From Phaseolus vulgaris (taxonomy: Eukaryota; Streptophyta; Magnoliopsida; Fabales; Fabaceae), in assembly GCF_000499845.2 (NCBI RefSeq), contig NC_023753.2, positions 21,855,932 through 21,919,931 of the forward strand: a stretch of DNA of 64,000 nucleotides. Reading direction: 5' to 3'. Both the position numbers and the translations under genes were made by a program. Under the pieces are notes generated by a model, which was given only the letters and a program-made list of their open reading frames with translations, was not told the DNA's origin and ran no database searches. Shown one piece after another: positions 54,718 to 64,000 of this stretch; position 1 is the first letter of the stretch, and each line of letters opens with the position of its first letter.

Positions 54718-57345
54718 ATGACTCGCACCAAGATTACCTCGAACCCCCTCCATCAGCACGAAACCTTCCTTCACAAGCACACGACTCAACACAAGTTCGT
54801 GGCGCTTCCTCTTCGCAGGCTGAGAGGCCTGCGTCTTCCCAATCTGCCCTAGCCCAGGCGACTCCACCTAACGCTGGAGGAGCCCCCGTTCCTCTGCCAG
54901 ACTTCAAAACTTTATACCCCTGGGCCACCTCAACCCTTCTAAAAGAGACGTCCTCTGTGAACACTGCGGGAGCAGTCTTGCGGCTGACTAAGGGGGACGA
55001 GATCTACCAATCGTTTCACAAGGAGCACGACGAAAAGATGATGGTGCTGCCTTGCCCTGCCGACCTGCCCGTGTGTGCTGATGACAAAGTAAGCGCCGAC
55101 GGGCCCTTCTGCTTTGTCTATACGACTTTGTTCAAGAAAGTCAAGCTCAGGTTCCCCTTCACTCGATTCGAGAGGGAACTTCTGACTGAGCTCAACATTG
55201 CTGCCGCCCAGCTTCATCCCAACAGCTGGGCGTTTGTTCGAGCCTTCCAAGTGACGTGCGCCCACCTGGGGTTGCCCGCGTCGGTGGACGTGTTTTTGTT
55301 CCTTTTCGAAGCCAAGCACCCAGGAGACCGCCTGTGGGTCAGCTTAAACGCGATTGCTGGGAGGTCCATCTTTACCATCTTCCAGCAATCGTACAAAGAC
55401 TGGAAGGGGAAATTCGTCCAAGTACGTGCAAACGACAAGGACACCTCCCTTCTTGATGGTTTCCCCTTGTACTGGGTGGACAAGGGGAAAAAGGAGTCCA
55501 AGAGCTGCTTCAGGAGGCCCAGAAGTCCTGATAGCATGGGAGCATTGGACAGAGACCTTTGTCTCTTCTGGAAGAAGGTGGCGGACGCCAATGTAACATT
55601 CCTCACCACCACCTTGATATGCTTCGAATTCTACGAAGATCAGCTAGATATCCGAATAGGTTAGGACATTACACTCTTGTCTTGATATTGCTTCTGTTTA
55701 GCTGTTTCTGGGCGTCTTGTGCGTTATGCGCAAGACTTTGGTTTTACCTTTCCTGCATATACCACCTGCTTTGCTGTTTTATTACCTTATGCACTTATTC
55801 GTTTCCCTTGAGTTAACCCACGCATTTTCATTCCATGCAGACGACATGTTGCCCAGAAACATGCTCGTCGAACTGAAGGCGCTCGCCCAAAACCACGGGT
55901 TGGCGAGCGGTTCCCAAACGGTGCCAAACTCAGTGGTGGAGGCCGCCATTGTCCATGGGCGATCACCACCGAAGGAAACTGCCCAACGCAAAAAATTGGT
56001 CCTTAAGAGACCCAAAAGGAAAGCCCCTCAAGTCATCCATGAGGAGGAAGAAGAGGACGACGAGGTCACCGAGGATGGCCTCGTTACGAAGAGGAAAAGG
56101 GTGGCACCATCTTCCCCACCTGCCCCACCCCCTCTTCCAACCTCAACACCACCATCAACGCCTGCTCCTCCTCCATCATCGCCAACACCACAGGCTCCCT
56201 CCTCACCAGTCCAAGCGGTTCCACTGGCCACTGCGCCACCTGCAGCTGAGGCCCAAGAGCCAAATTTCCTGGAGGACCCCCCAAGCGCCTCTACGCCTTA
56301 CGTGTCAGCCGGAGGGGGCCCCCCTTCAAACACTTCAGCTGCAGAAAATGTTCCAATCGGGGATGAGGTTGCTCATACCTCTCCAATTCTGATTACCGAA
56401 TCCCCGATTGCGTCGCCACGCCAGGAAGCAAACACTGAAGAACCTGCTAAAGAAGGTGGCGACGAGAACCCACTACAAGCCCCCCTGGCGCCTCTCCAAG
56501 CGGCAAACCTCCCCCTTGAGGTCACAAGGATGTGGGAACCTCTAACTGCCAAACTGAAAACCATAGCAGAGGATATCCCAGCGATTATAACCAGGGCTGT
56601 GGAAGGCTCAACCAGGAGGCTCCAAGATGACCTCTTCAACCTCAAAACCGAAAACAGCACTATGAAGATTGAGGTGGAGAAGTTGTCCTTCAGCCTGACG
56701 CTCGCAGAAATCGAACACTCCCGAGTGGAGGATGCAATGAATACCGAGCTCAGGCTGGCGCGCAAGGAGGCTACTGACCTTCGCCGCAAAGTTCACGATC
56801 TTGCCCAAGAGAAGGTCGAGCTAGAAAGCAAAATTGTGCCCCTTCGTGCCAAGGCGGTCGACCTGGAGGCTCTCATGAAAGCTGACGCCGCTAAGGTGCA
56901 AAAACTGGAGCAAAGGTCGATCGACCGGGAGAAACTACTTGGGCAAGTAGAAAAGGCGAGGGACGACGCCATGGTTGATCTCGTCGAGGCCAACAAAGAG
57001 AAGGGAAAGATGGCTGTTGAGCTGGCCCAAGCACAATTGGAATCCAGGAAGGTTACTGAAGACCTTCTCCAAGCTCAAGAGACCAACGAACAACTTAAAA
57101 AACAGGTTGAAGAGCTGGAACAGCAGAATAAAGAGCTGAAAGAGCAAACCGAAGACCTCAAGAAGCGGATTGAGGAGCTTCAGGGGAAAATCGAAGAACT
57201 CAAGCTAAATTCTGCTCAGATTCTGGCTGCTGGATTCGAAGCTGCGCGGGAACAATTCGCTTGCCTATTTCCCGATTTGGATCTCAGCCTGGTGTCGCTG
57301 AACAACGAAGTAGTAGATGGAAAGGTCGTTCCCGCTGAAGACTAA
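54718..57345 (+). pseudogene. Antisense spliced gene of element G, early frameshift
   Basis: Exons are 54718-55659 and 55841-57345, intron 181 bp with the same splice sites as in E. Relative to E one base is missing about ten codons after the ATG (54718), so the normal start is out of frame. The frame is then open from there through the Transposase_28-like domain, the splice and exon 2 to the stop. Exon 2 is 21 bp longer than in E, adding a KEQTEDLKKRI-type coiled-coil segment. Domains are as in E. Differences from E in the first exon look mostly synonymous or conservative. A product from a downstream start is possible but unproven. Confidence 0.8.
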
Positions 57346-57900
57346 TCAACTCCACCTCATCTGCTACTTTAATGATTTCCCTTGTATTATTCTCTAAAAA
57401 CTCCTGTATGTATGCCTTTAACAAATACTTATCTCAATGACAAAGTTTGGGTATTCACTCTCCCGACTTCTTTAAGCGCTTTAACCTTCTTTGCATGTTT
57501 AACTTTGTCGGATTTAACTTAACGATTTTGCGAATACGACTTTTGACTTAACTGCTTCGAACCACTTCAAACTCAAGTAATAGTCACTTTAAACAACTTG
57601 TACTCTTAAGGCAACTAACCTTATTGTAAGAATACCTTTCAAGCGACGAACTGTAACTCAGCTATCGGCTCAAACACCGTCCCACTCGACCTGCTTCATC
57701 AAACAAGTCTTTTAACCTTCTCGCCGTTGTTTGAACTTTTCCCGATCGCCTCATGCTTTGGCAATCGTTTCTTTGCCTGGGGGCAGGGACGCCTTTAGGG
57801 ATCTCTCTTTACCCCCCTGGACTTCAGAACAAAGACCGGCTGACTAGGTGTTCTCTTCGAACCTACCTTAGCCACCTTCCCAACTTCTTCCACCCTTTGC
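57346..57900. other. Spacer downstream of antisense gene in G
   Basis: Same as the E and B spacers; no ORF is supported. Confidence 0.45.
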
Positions 57901-58515
57901 GCCATACCTGAACTCGTTCGAGACGAGAAGGATTTTATCTTGCCTAAGCTCGCATGTAAGCGAGAAGGTCTTTAACTTGCCTGAACTCGCTCAACGGCGA
58001 GAAGGACTTTAACTTGCCTGAACTCGCTCAACGGCGAGAAGGACTTTAACTTGCCTGAACTCGCTCAACGGCGAGAAGGACTTTAACTGGTGCCTCAACT
58101 TGCCCAGGGTGTACATCTCCTCCCCCCCTAGATGCACTGAGGACCTTTTCTCTTTCTCGCTTGCACTCGCTCGACGGCGAGGAGGTCTTTAACTTGCCTC
58201 TACATTGCCCCAGGGGTTACATCTTCTCGCCCCCAGAAACACGGAGGACTTTTTCTCCTTCTCGCCTGCACTCGCTCGACGGCGAGGAGGTCTTTAACTG
58301 GCCTTAGCTCGCTCGACGGCGAGAAGGACTTTATCTTGCCTCAAAACGCGCGAGGGCGTCGAGGTCTTTCATCTGGTGCCTCCGATCGCCAAAAGACGAT
58401 GAGGACTTTAAAACTTTAACTGGCGCCTCCAATCGCCGAAAAACGATGAGGACTTAAAACTTTTAACTGGCGCCTCCAATCGCCGAAAAACGATGAGGAC
58501 TTAAAACTTTTAACT
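57901..58515 (-). repeat. Tandem repeats between antisense gene and pol (G)
   Basis: There are three copies of a 37-bp unit (TTGCCTGAACTCGCTCAACG type) at about 57977-58088, several CTCGACGGCGAGGAGG units, and two copies of a 47-bp unit (CCTCCAATCGCCGAAAAACG type) at about 58422-58515. Several units contain CTCG..CGAG inverted segments. Confidence 0.88.
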
Positions 58516-58753
58516 GAAAGCATGCGATATGTCTTTTCTTGCCTTAAATCACTTACAAGTGACAAGGTCTTTCTTCAAAACTTTCGGAAAACAGCAAACA
58601 TGCAAACTGAAAACGCCTTTTACTTCGGAAACTCTTCTTTTATTGGGTGGCCTCATTAAAAACCCTCCTTAGGAAAAAAGAGTGCCCCCTGGAAACTGTT
58701 TCATCAGAGACATTGTAATATAACATTTGTGTTTGTCTTTACTTACAACGCTT

Positions 58754-61700
58754 TTAACTATAGTACAACTTCAGGTGTGTGGCGTTCCAGGTGCGAGGAA
58801 TGGCCCCTCCTTCCAACGTCTCTAAGCGGTAGGCTCCGTTCCCAAGCGTCTCGGTTATTCTGAACGGTCCAGTCCACTTGGGTGACAGTTTATTCTCCAT
58901 CTCGTACTGGTGGGCCTTCCTCATCACCAGATCACCCTCTCTAAACTGCCTTGGCATCACCTTAGAGTTGTATCTTCGTTCAACCCTTCTCTTCACAGCT
59001 TCAGCTTTCAACCTCGCTTCTTCCCTGACCTCATCCAGTAGATCCAGGTTCAGCCTTCTTTCTTCATTCGAGTCTTCCTCCACGAAGTTTTGGAATCTCG
59101 GCGAGCTCTCCTGGATCTCTACTGGAATCATGGCATCACACCCATAGACCAAGCTGAACGGGGTCTCATGGGTTCCTGACTGCTCGGTGGTGTGGTACGC
59201 CCAGACTATACGGGGTACCTCCTCAGCCCAACTTCCCTTGGCTTTCTGAAGCCTTCTTTTCAAACCTCTCAACAACACCCGATTAGCTGACTCCACCTGG
59301 CCATTTGTCTGAGGGTGCTCGACGGATGCAAACACTTGTTGAATTCCCACCCCTTCACAAAGCTTCTTCAACAGGTGGCTTGCAAACTGCGTCCCATTAT
59401 CTGACACCAGGCGTTTAGGCACTCCAAACCGGCACACGATGTTCTTCCATACAAAACCTTTGATCTTGTGTGCGGTGATCTGGGCCACTGGTTCTGCTTC
59501 AATCCACTTGGTGAAATACTCAATCGCCACCACCAAGTACTTCATCTGCCTGATCGCCAGCGGGAAAGGTCCCAGGATGTCGATTCCCCAAGTGTGAAAC
59601 GGCCAAGGGCTATAGATCGACTTCAGCTCCTCGGGAGGTGTCTTGTGCCAATCAGCGTGCTGCTGGCATTGTTTGCAGCACTGGGCATACTTCTTGCAAT
59701 CTTCTCTCATAGTTGGCCAGTAGTAGCCTGCACGGAGAGTCCTCGCGGCCAGAGCTCGACCCCCGACGTGGCTTCCACATATACCTTCGTGGAGCTCTGC
59801 CATAATTCTCGTGCACTTCTCGCCGTGTATGCATTCCAGGAGTGGGTGAGTGAACCCAAACCTGTACAGATCGCCATCAATCAATGTGTACTTGCTGGAA
59901 TTTTTCTTTACCTTCCTAGCTTCTGTCGGGTCCAGCGGGAGGAGGCCATCTGCCAAGCACCGCTTGTACTGTGTTATCCAAGTGTCTGGCTCATGGGTGG
60001 CGCAGACCTGCATCACCTTCACCTTCTCTCCTCGACATGCTCTAATTCTCGGCGATCTCAGAGTTTCTTGCGTCAAGGACTTATGGCTTCTCGCTGCTTT
60101 CTCCGTCGACTTGCTTATTTGAAGGACCAGGTGATCTGCTACGAATGCTCTTGGCGTCTTCAGAGTTTCTTGAATCACCGTCCTCTGCCTACCCCCCTTG
60201 CCTGAGCTGGCGAGCTTAGCAAGCAAGTCAGCTCGGGCATTCTGCTCCCTGGGCACATGTACTACTTCAAAAGAGGCAAAGGAACTCTTCAACTCCTGCA
60301 CATACGCCAAGTAAGCCGCCATTTGTGGATCTTTAGCCTGGAACTCGCCTGTTACTTGCCCCGTGACGAGCAGCGAGTCACTCTTAGCCATCAGCACCCT
60401 AGCTCCCATCTCCTTGGCCAGCAGAATCCCGGCGATCAGCGCCTCATACTCTGCTTGATTGTTGCTGGCTTTGAAGGCAAATCTCAACGATTGTTCGATC
60501 AGCACGCCGTTGGGTCCTTCCAATATGACTCCAGCACCGCTGCCCTGCTGGTTCGACGATCCATCCACCGAAAGTACCCAACGGAAGTCGTCTCCTTCAA
60601 CCCGCGCCGCCTCTGATGAGAGCTCGACCACGAAATCTGCAAAGATTTGCCCCTTGACCGGGCCTCGAGGCTCATATTTAATATCAAACTCTGACAACTC
60701 CACTGCCCACTACACCATCCTTCCCGCAACGTCGGGTTTCTTCAAGACCTTCTGGATGGGCAGGTCAGTCATCACCAGTATTGTGAAGCTATGGAAGTAG
60801 TGGCGCAACCTCCTCGCCGAAAACACCACAGCCAGCGCAGCCTTCTCTAGGGCCTGATATCTCGTTTCTGGGCCCTGCAACACCTTGCTCACAAAATAAA
60901 TAGGCTTCTGAGCCTGGTCTTGATCCTGGGCGAGCACCGCACTCACCGCCCTCTCAGTCACAGCAAAATACAGCCTGAGAGGGATTCCCGCCAGAGGTTT
61001 GCACAGAACCGGCGGGCTTGCCAGATACTCTTTTAGTTTGACGAAAGCTTCCTCGCACTCTTTCGTCCAAACAAACTTGTTATTGCGCCGCAGACATTGA
61101 AAATAGGGATGCCCCTTTTCTCCGCTAGCTGACACGAAGCGAGATAGGGCTGCCATCCGACCTGTTAGCTGCTGGACTTCTTTCACCGTAGCCGGGCTTC
61201 TCATCGCCAAGATGGCGGCACACTTGTCTGGGTTAGCTTCTATTCCCCTTTCAGTCAAGAGAAAACCCAAAAATTTCCCAGCCTTCACGCCGAAAATGCA
61301 TTTCTCCGGGTTGAGCTTTAACTTGAACTTGGCGATCGTCGTGAACAATTCTTCCAAGTCTGCAACGTGCTTGCTCTTTTCCTGCGAGGTCACGACCATG
61401 TCATCGACGTAAGCTTGCACGTTCCTTCCCAGCATTGGTGCAAGTACTCGATCCATCAGCCTTTGGTACGTGGCCCCCGCGTTCTTCAGCCCAAACGGCA
61501 TCACCTTATAGCAGTAGCACGATCTCTCCGTCATGAAGGCTGTTTTTTCTTCATCCATGGGATGCATCTTGATCTGATTATAGCCCGAGAAGGCATCCAG
61601 GAAACTCAGCAACTTGCACCCTGCAGCACTATCAACCAGGGCGTCAATGCTCGGTAAAGGATACGAATCCTTTGGGCAAGCTTTGTTCAAATCGGTGAAA

Positions 61701-62739
61701 TCGACGCACATGCGCCATTTCCCGTTACTCTTCTTCACCAGCACGACGTTTGCCAACCATTCAGGGTACTGGACTTCCCTGACGTGGCCTGCAGCGAGGA
61801 GTTTCTGTGTTTCATCCCTGATCGCCTGCCTCCTCTCCTCGTTGAACTTTCTTCTCCTTCGTCGCACCGGTCTCACCAAATTGTCCATCGCCAGATGATG
61901 GCACAAGAAGTCGGGATCAATCCCGGGCATGTTCGAAGCGGACCATGCAAACGCGTCCAGATGCCGCTCGATCACCTTGGCGATCTGGTCCTGGAGATCG
62001 ACCTCCAGAGATCTTCCCAGCTTGAAGATTTTTCCTCCGATCTCCTTTTCGAGCCACTGCTCGACAGGTTTAGGCCTGGATTCTCTGGCGATCACCGCCC
62101 TGGCGATTCCCTGTTCCCTCGCTTCCTCGGGGCGATCCCGCGCCTCTTCCTCCTCCAGGCCAGCATTCCTCTCTCCTACCTCAGCGTCTACCATCACTAC
62201 GTCCCTTCCGGTGGCCTCCTCTGTTACCGGCGGTCTGGGCTTCACACCGGGAGGCGGGGTGGTTGTTACATAACTCACTGATCTTTTGTTTTTCAGGCTA
62301 TTCTCATAGCACCTTTTCGCTTCTTTCTGATCAGACTTGATCGTGATCACCACCCCTTCCATGGACGGCAACTTCACCTTCATGTGCCGAGTCGACGGAA
62401 TGGCGCCTATCCTGTTGAGCGTGGGCCTTCCCAACAGGATGTTATACGCTGAGGGGGCGTTTACGATGAGGTACTTGATTTTCTCCGTCCTCGACCCAGC
62501 CTCATCTGTAAACGTGGTTCTCAGCTCAATGTACCCCCTGACCTCCACCTGGTCACCAGCGAACCCATATAAGCACCCTCCATAGGGCCTTAGCTGGTCA
62601 AGGGGCAATTCCAGCTGCGTGAAAGTCGGCCAGAACATCACGTCTGCCGAGCTTCCTTGGTCCACCAGAACTCTGTGGACCTTCCTTCCCGCTGTAACCA
62701 ACGAAATAACTATGGGATCGTTGTCATGAGGCACAACGT
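58754..62739 (-). pseudogene. Element G protease-pol, one nonsense codon
   Basis: This - strand frame runs from the protease (VDQGSSADVMF, ILLGRPTLNRIG) through RT (YVDD at 61400-61411), RNase H, archaeal-type RNase H (VDGSSNQQGSGAG) and integrase to HLKLYYS. The only interruption is TAG at 60710-60712, where B and E have Lys (AAG). Protease and pol are in one frame, showing that the family encodes a single gag-pol polyprotein. The upstream end stops at 62739 just before the protease motif, where an Athila-like primer-binding site is joined, so gag and the 5' LTR are lost. It is the best-preserved pol in the window. Confidence 0.92.
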
Positions 62740-62744
62740 CGCCA
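62734..62744 (-). other. Partial Athila-type primer-binding site at a junction
   Basis: On the - strand TGGCGACGTTG resembles the Athila primer-binding site TGGCGCCGTTGCC (tRNA-Asp type) with one change, four bases after the LTR end. It is cut by the junction with element G; both partners share CGTTG. Confidence 0.55.
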
Positions 62745-62748
62745 AATT

Positions 62749-64000
62749 TGATAGTTGTCGTTTTGCTATCGAATTAGAATGATTCTAGCGTAGACCTGTG
62801 TAATTCTAGAGAGATGGTAATATAATTGTGGCAGATGATCCTAAGTCGTCTCCCAACGAATCCAATAATGAAATCAGTAAATCAATGTTTAGAATCTATC
62901 TCCAAGTAATAAAAGTCAGGAATAACAATAATGATAAAATGAGGTTGAGATAATTGTGCATAAAATATAAAATAGATTAAAACAACAAATAAAAAAACGG
63001 TTGATCCCAAGTTCTTCCACCATTGAATTCCCCACAAGTTGTTTAAAGATTAATCCTTTCTTAATCCTCCTATAGAGCTAAACCAAATTGAACATGCGCC
63101 AATCTTATTCAACTAAAACTCACCAGTAAAACATGCTTCTACTGATTTAATCAGTACCCACTTTGTTCCATGCGTATAGTCCATGAGAATGCTTATCTCC
63201 TCTCTCTCTCTTGAATCATGTGCCCAAGAAATTAATCAGAATGATGCAAACTATGAAACCAAAGTTTAAGATAAGGAAGACTCTCAATCATGCGTTCAAG
63301 TACAACCTCTCACAAAAACCAGTTTTCAAGGAAATTAAAATATTAAAATAACTGCTATAGAGAATTAAAAAAACAAAACTTCTATTGATCAAAACCTCAA
63401 AACTCAATGGAAAATTACAAAGGAATCAATCAAAAAGGTTTAGCCTTTATCGGAGGTAAAACAAAAGAATTACAAAAAAGAAAAAAAACTAAGAAAATCC
63501 TATAGAGCTCCCCCTCTTCTCCTTGAGGCTTGTATCTTTTTATAGGTTTTTCAGCTCCAAGGATCTTGGAAAAATATTTCAGTTTAGATTTTGTTAACAA
63601 TTTTCAACTTTCTAGTGTTCTTGTATTTTGCAGAAGATTTGCTTCCAATTCTGTTTCTCATATATTAAAGATTTTATTTTCTCCTTCTTCTCCTCAAAAT
63701 AGTTTTGATTCAAAGAAGCTACTTGGACTTTTGCATATTTGGCCCATTCACAAAGATAAACACTTCCTTTAGACCATTTATTCTAAAAACACAAAATTAA
63801 CAAAAATAATAGTTAAAGCCTAAGTAAACCCAATTAGAGGAATATTAATTAAAATAGTGGATTTATTCATTATTATAGTTGAATAATCTACAATTAAAGC
63901 TATTAAGTGTGAATAAATATAAGCTCATCAAATATCAACCTCTACCAGAATATATCGTACTGTTAGAGTGCAATGAGTTGCATTGGTCCTAAAGATGGTG
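62749..64000 (-). mobile_element. Athila-like LTR, continues beyond the window
   Basis: On the + strand it begins TGATAGTTG, so the sense LTR on the - strand ends CAACTATCA, followed by AATT and the primer-binding site. At least 1250 bp are AT-rich, without a supported ORF, which suits the long LTRs of Athila elements. Assignment rests on the primer-binding site context. The other LTR end is outside the window. Confidence 0.5.

Noticed and set aside
59468..60205. 245-codon + strand frame opposite the integrase of G, with copies opposite E and B
   Set aside because: It lies antisense to the conserved integrase and RNase H frame. The pol frame carries all catalytic motifs, and the opposite frame is a shadow of its codon composition.
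1..64000. tRNA, rRNA or bacterial-type operons
   Set aside because: No cloverleaf with intact arms or rRNA segment was recognised. The tRNA-like matches are primer-binding sites of retroelements.

Overview
The window is nuclear DNA of a flowering plant, most likely a legume. It is almost entirely layered LTR retrotransposons, as expected for pericentromeric heterochromatin. There is no prokaryotic gene organisation. The plant call rests on Tat-type Ty3/gypsy elements with two RNase H domains, SIRE-type Ty1/copia LTRs, a plant tRNA-Lys primer-binding site, plant-type introns, and coding-type TE DNA alternating with very AT-rich DNA. The legume call is inference from the repeat families; I cannot name the species.

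Layout. (A) 1 to about 29460 is one old, heavily mutated Tat-lineage element on the + strand, entering the window inside gag. It was opened by at least four later insertions. The largest (205-18111) is a SIRE-type LTR (X) that itself holds a chromovirus on the - strand (C, 884-6639), a Tat-lineage element on the + strand (B, 6640-16650) and an inverted C-type LTR (16651-17207). Two solo LTRs with perfect 5-bp target duplications (18805-19761 and 19821-20867) split the protease. A third solo LTR (Y, 28141-29391, duplication ACCCC) sits in the 3' LTR of A. Removing three of the insertions (205-18111, 18805-19761, 19821-20867) restores the reading frame of A across each site.

29461-35887 is an AT-rich island. 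It holds a degraded LTR, a small unrecognised gene (30255-30581, -), a possible first exon (31850) and a broken RPA1-like gene (33975-35787). 35888-36720 is the 5' LTR, primer-binding site and gag start of another Tat element (D), cut off by a deleted SIRE-type element (S, 36720-40058, -) that keeps its 5' LTR, gag and an extra ORF but has no pol. 40059-41450 is unassigned DNA with a tandem duplication.

41451-62739 holds two further members of the B family on the - strand, E (3' half) and G (nearly full length), separated by the 3' half of a copia element F (49785 to about 53228). The window closes with the PBS and LTR of an Athila-like element (62734-64000).

How the genes work together. In A, B, E and G the sense strand encodes gag-protease-RT-RNaseH-archaeal-type RNaseH-integrase. 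Downstream of pol lies a zone of short tandem repeats, and beyond it a spliced gene on the opposite strand converging on pol. In E this antisense gene is intact: two coding exons give 808 codons, with a further intron in the 5' leader. It predicts a Transposase_28-like (PF04195-type) N-terminal half and an acidic, basic, proline-rich and coiled-coil C-terminal half. Extra antisense ORFs are known in Tat-lineage elements, but their function is not established. This gene is the most interesting system here, followed by seed-type RY/G-box arrangements in the Tat LTRs and a paired 16-bp MYB-core palindrome in the SIRE-type LTRs.
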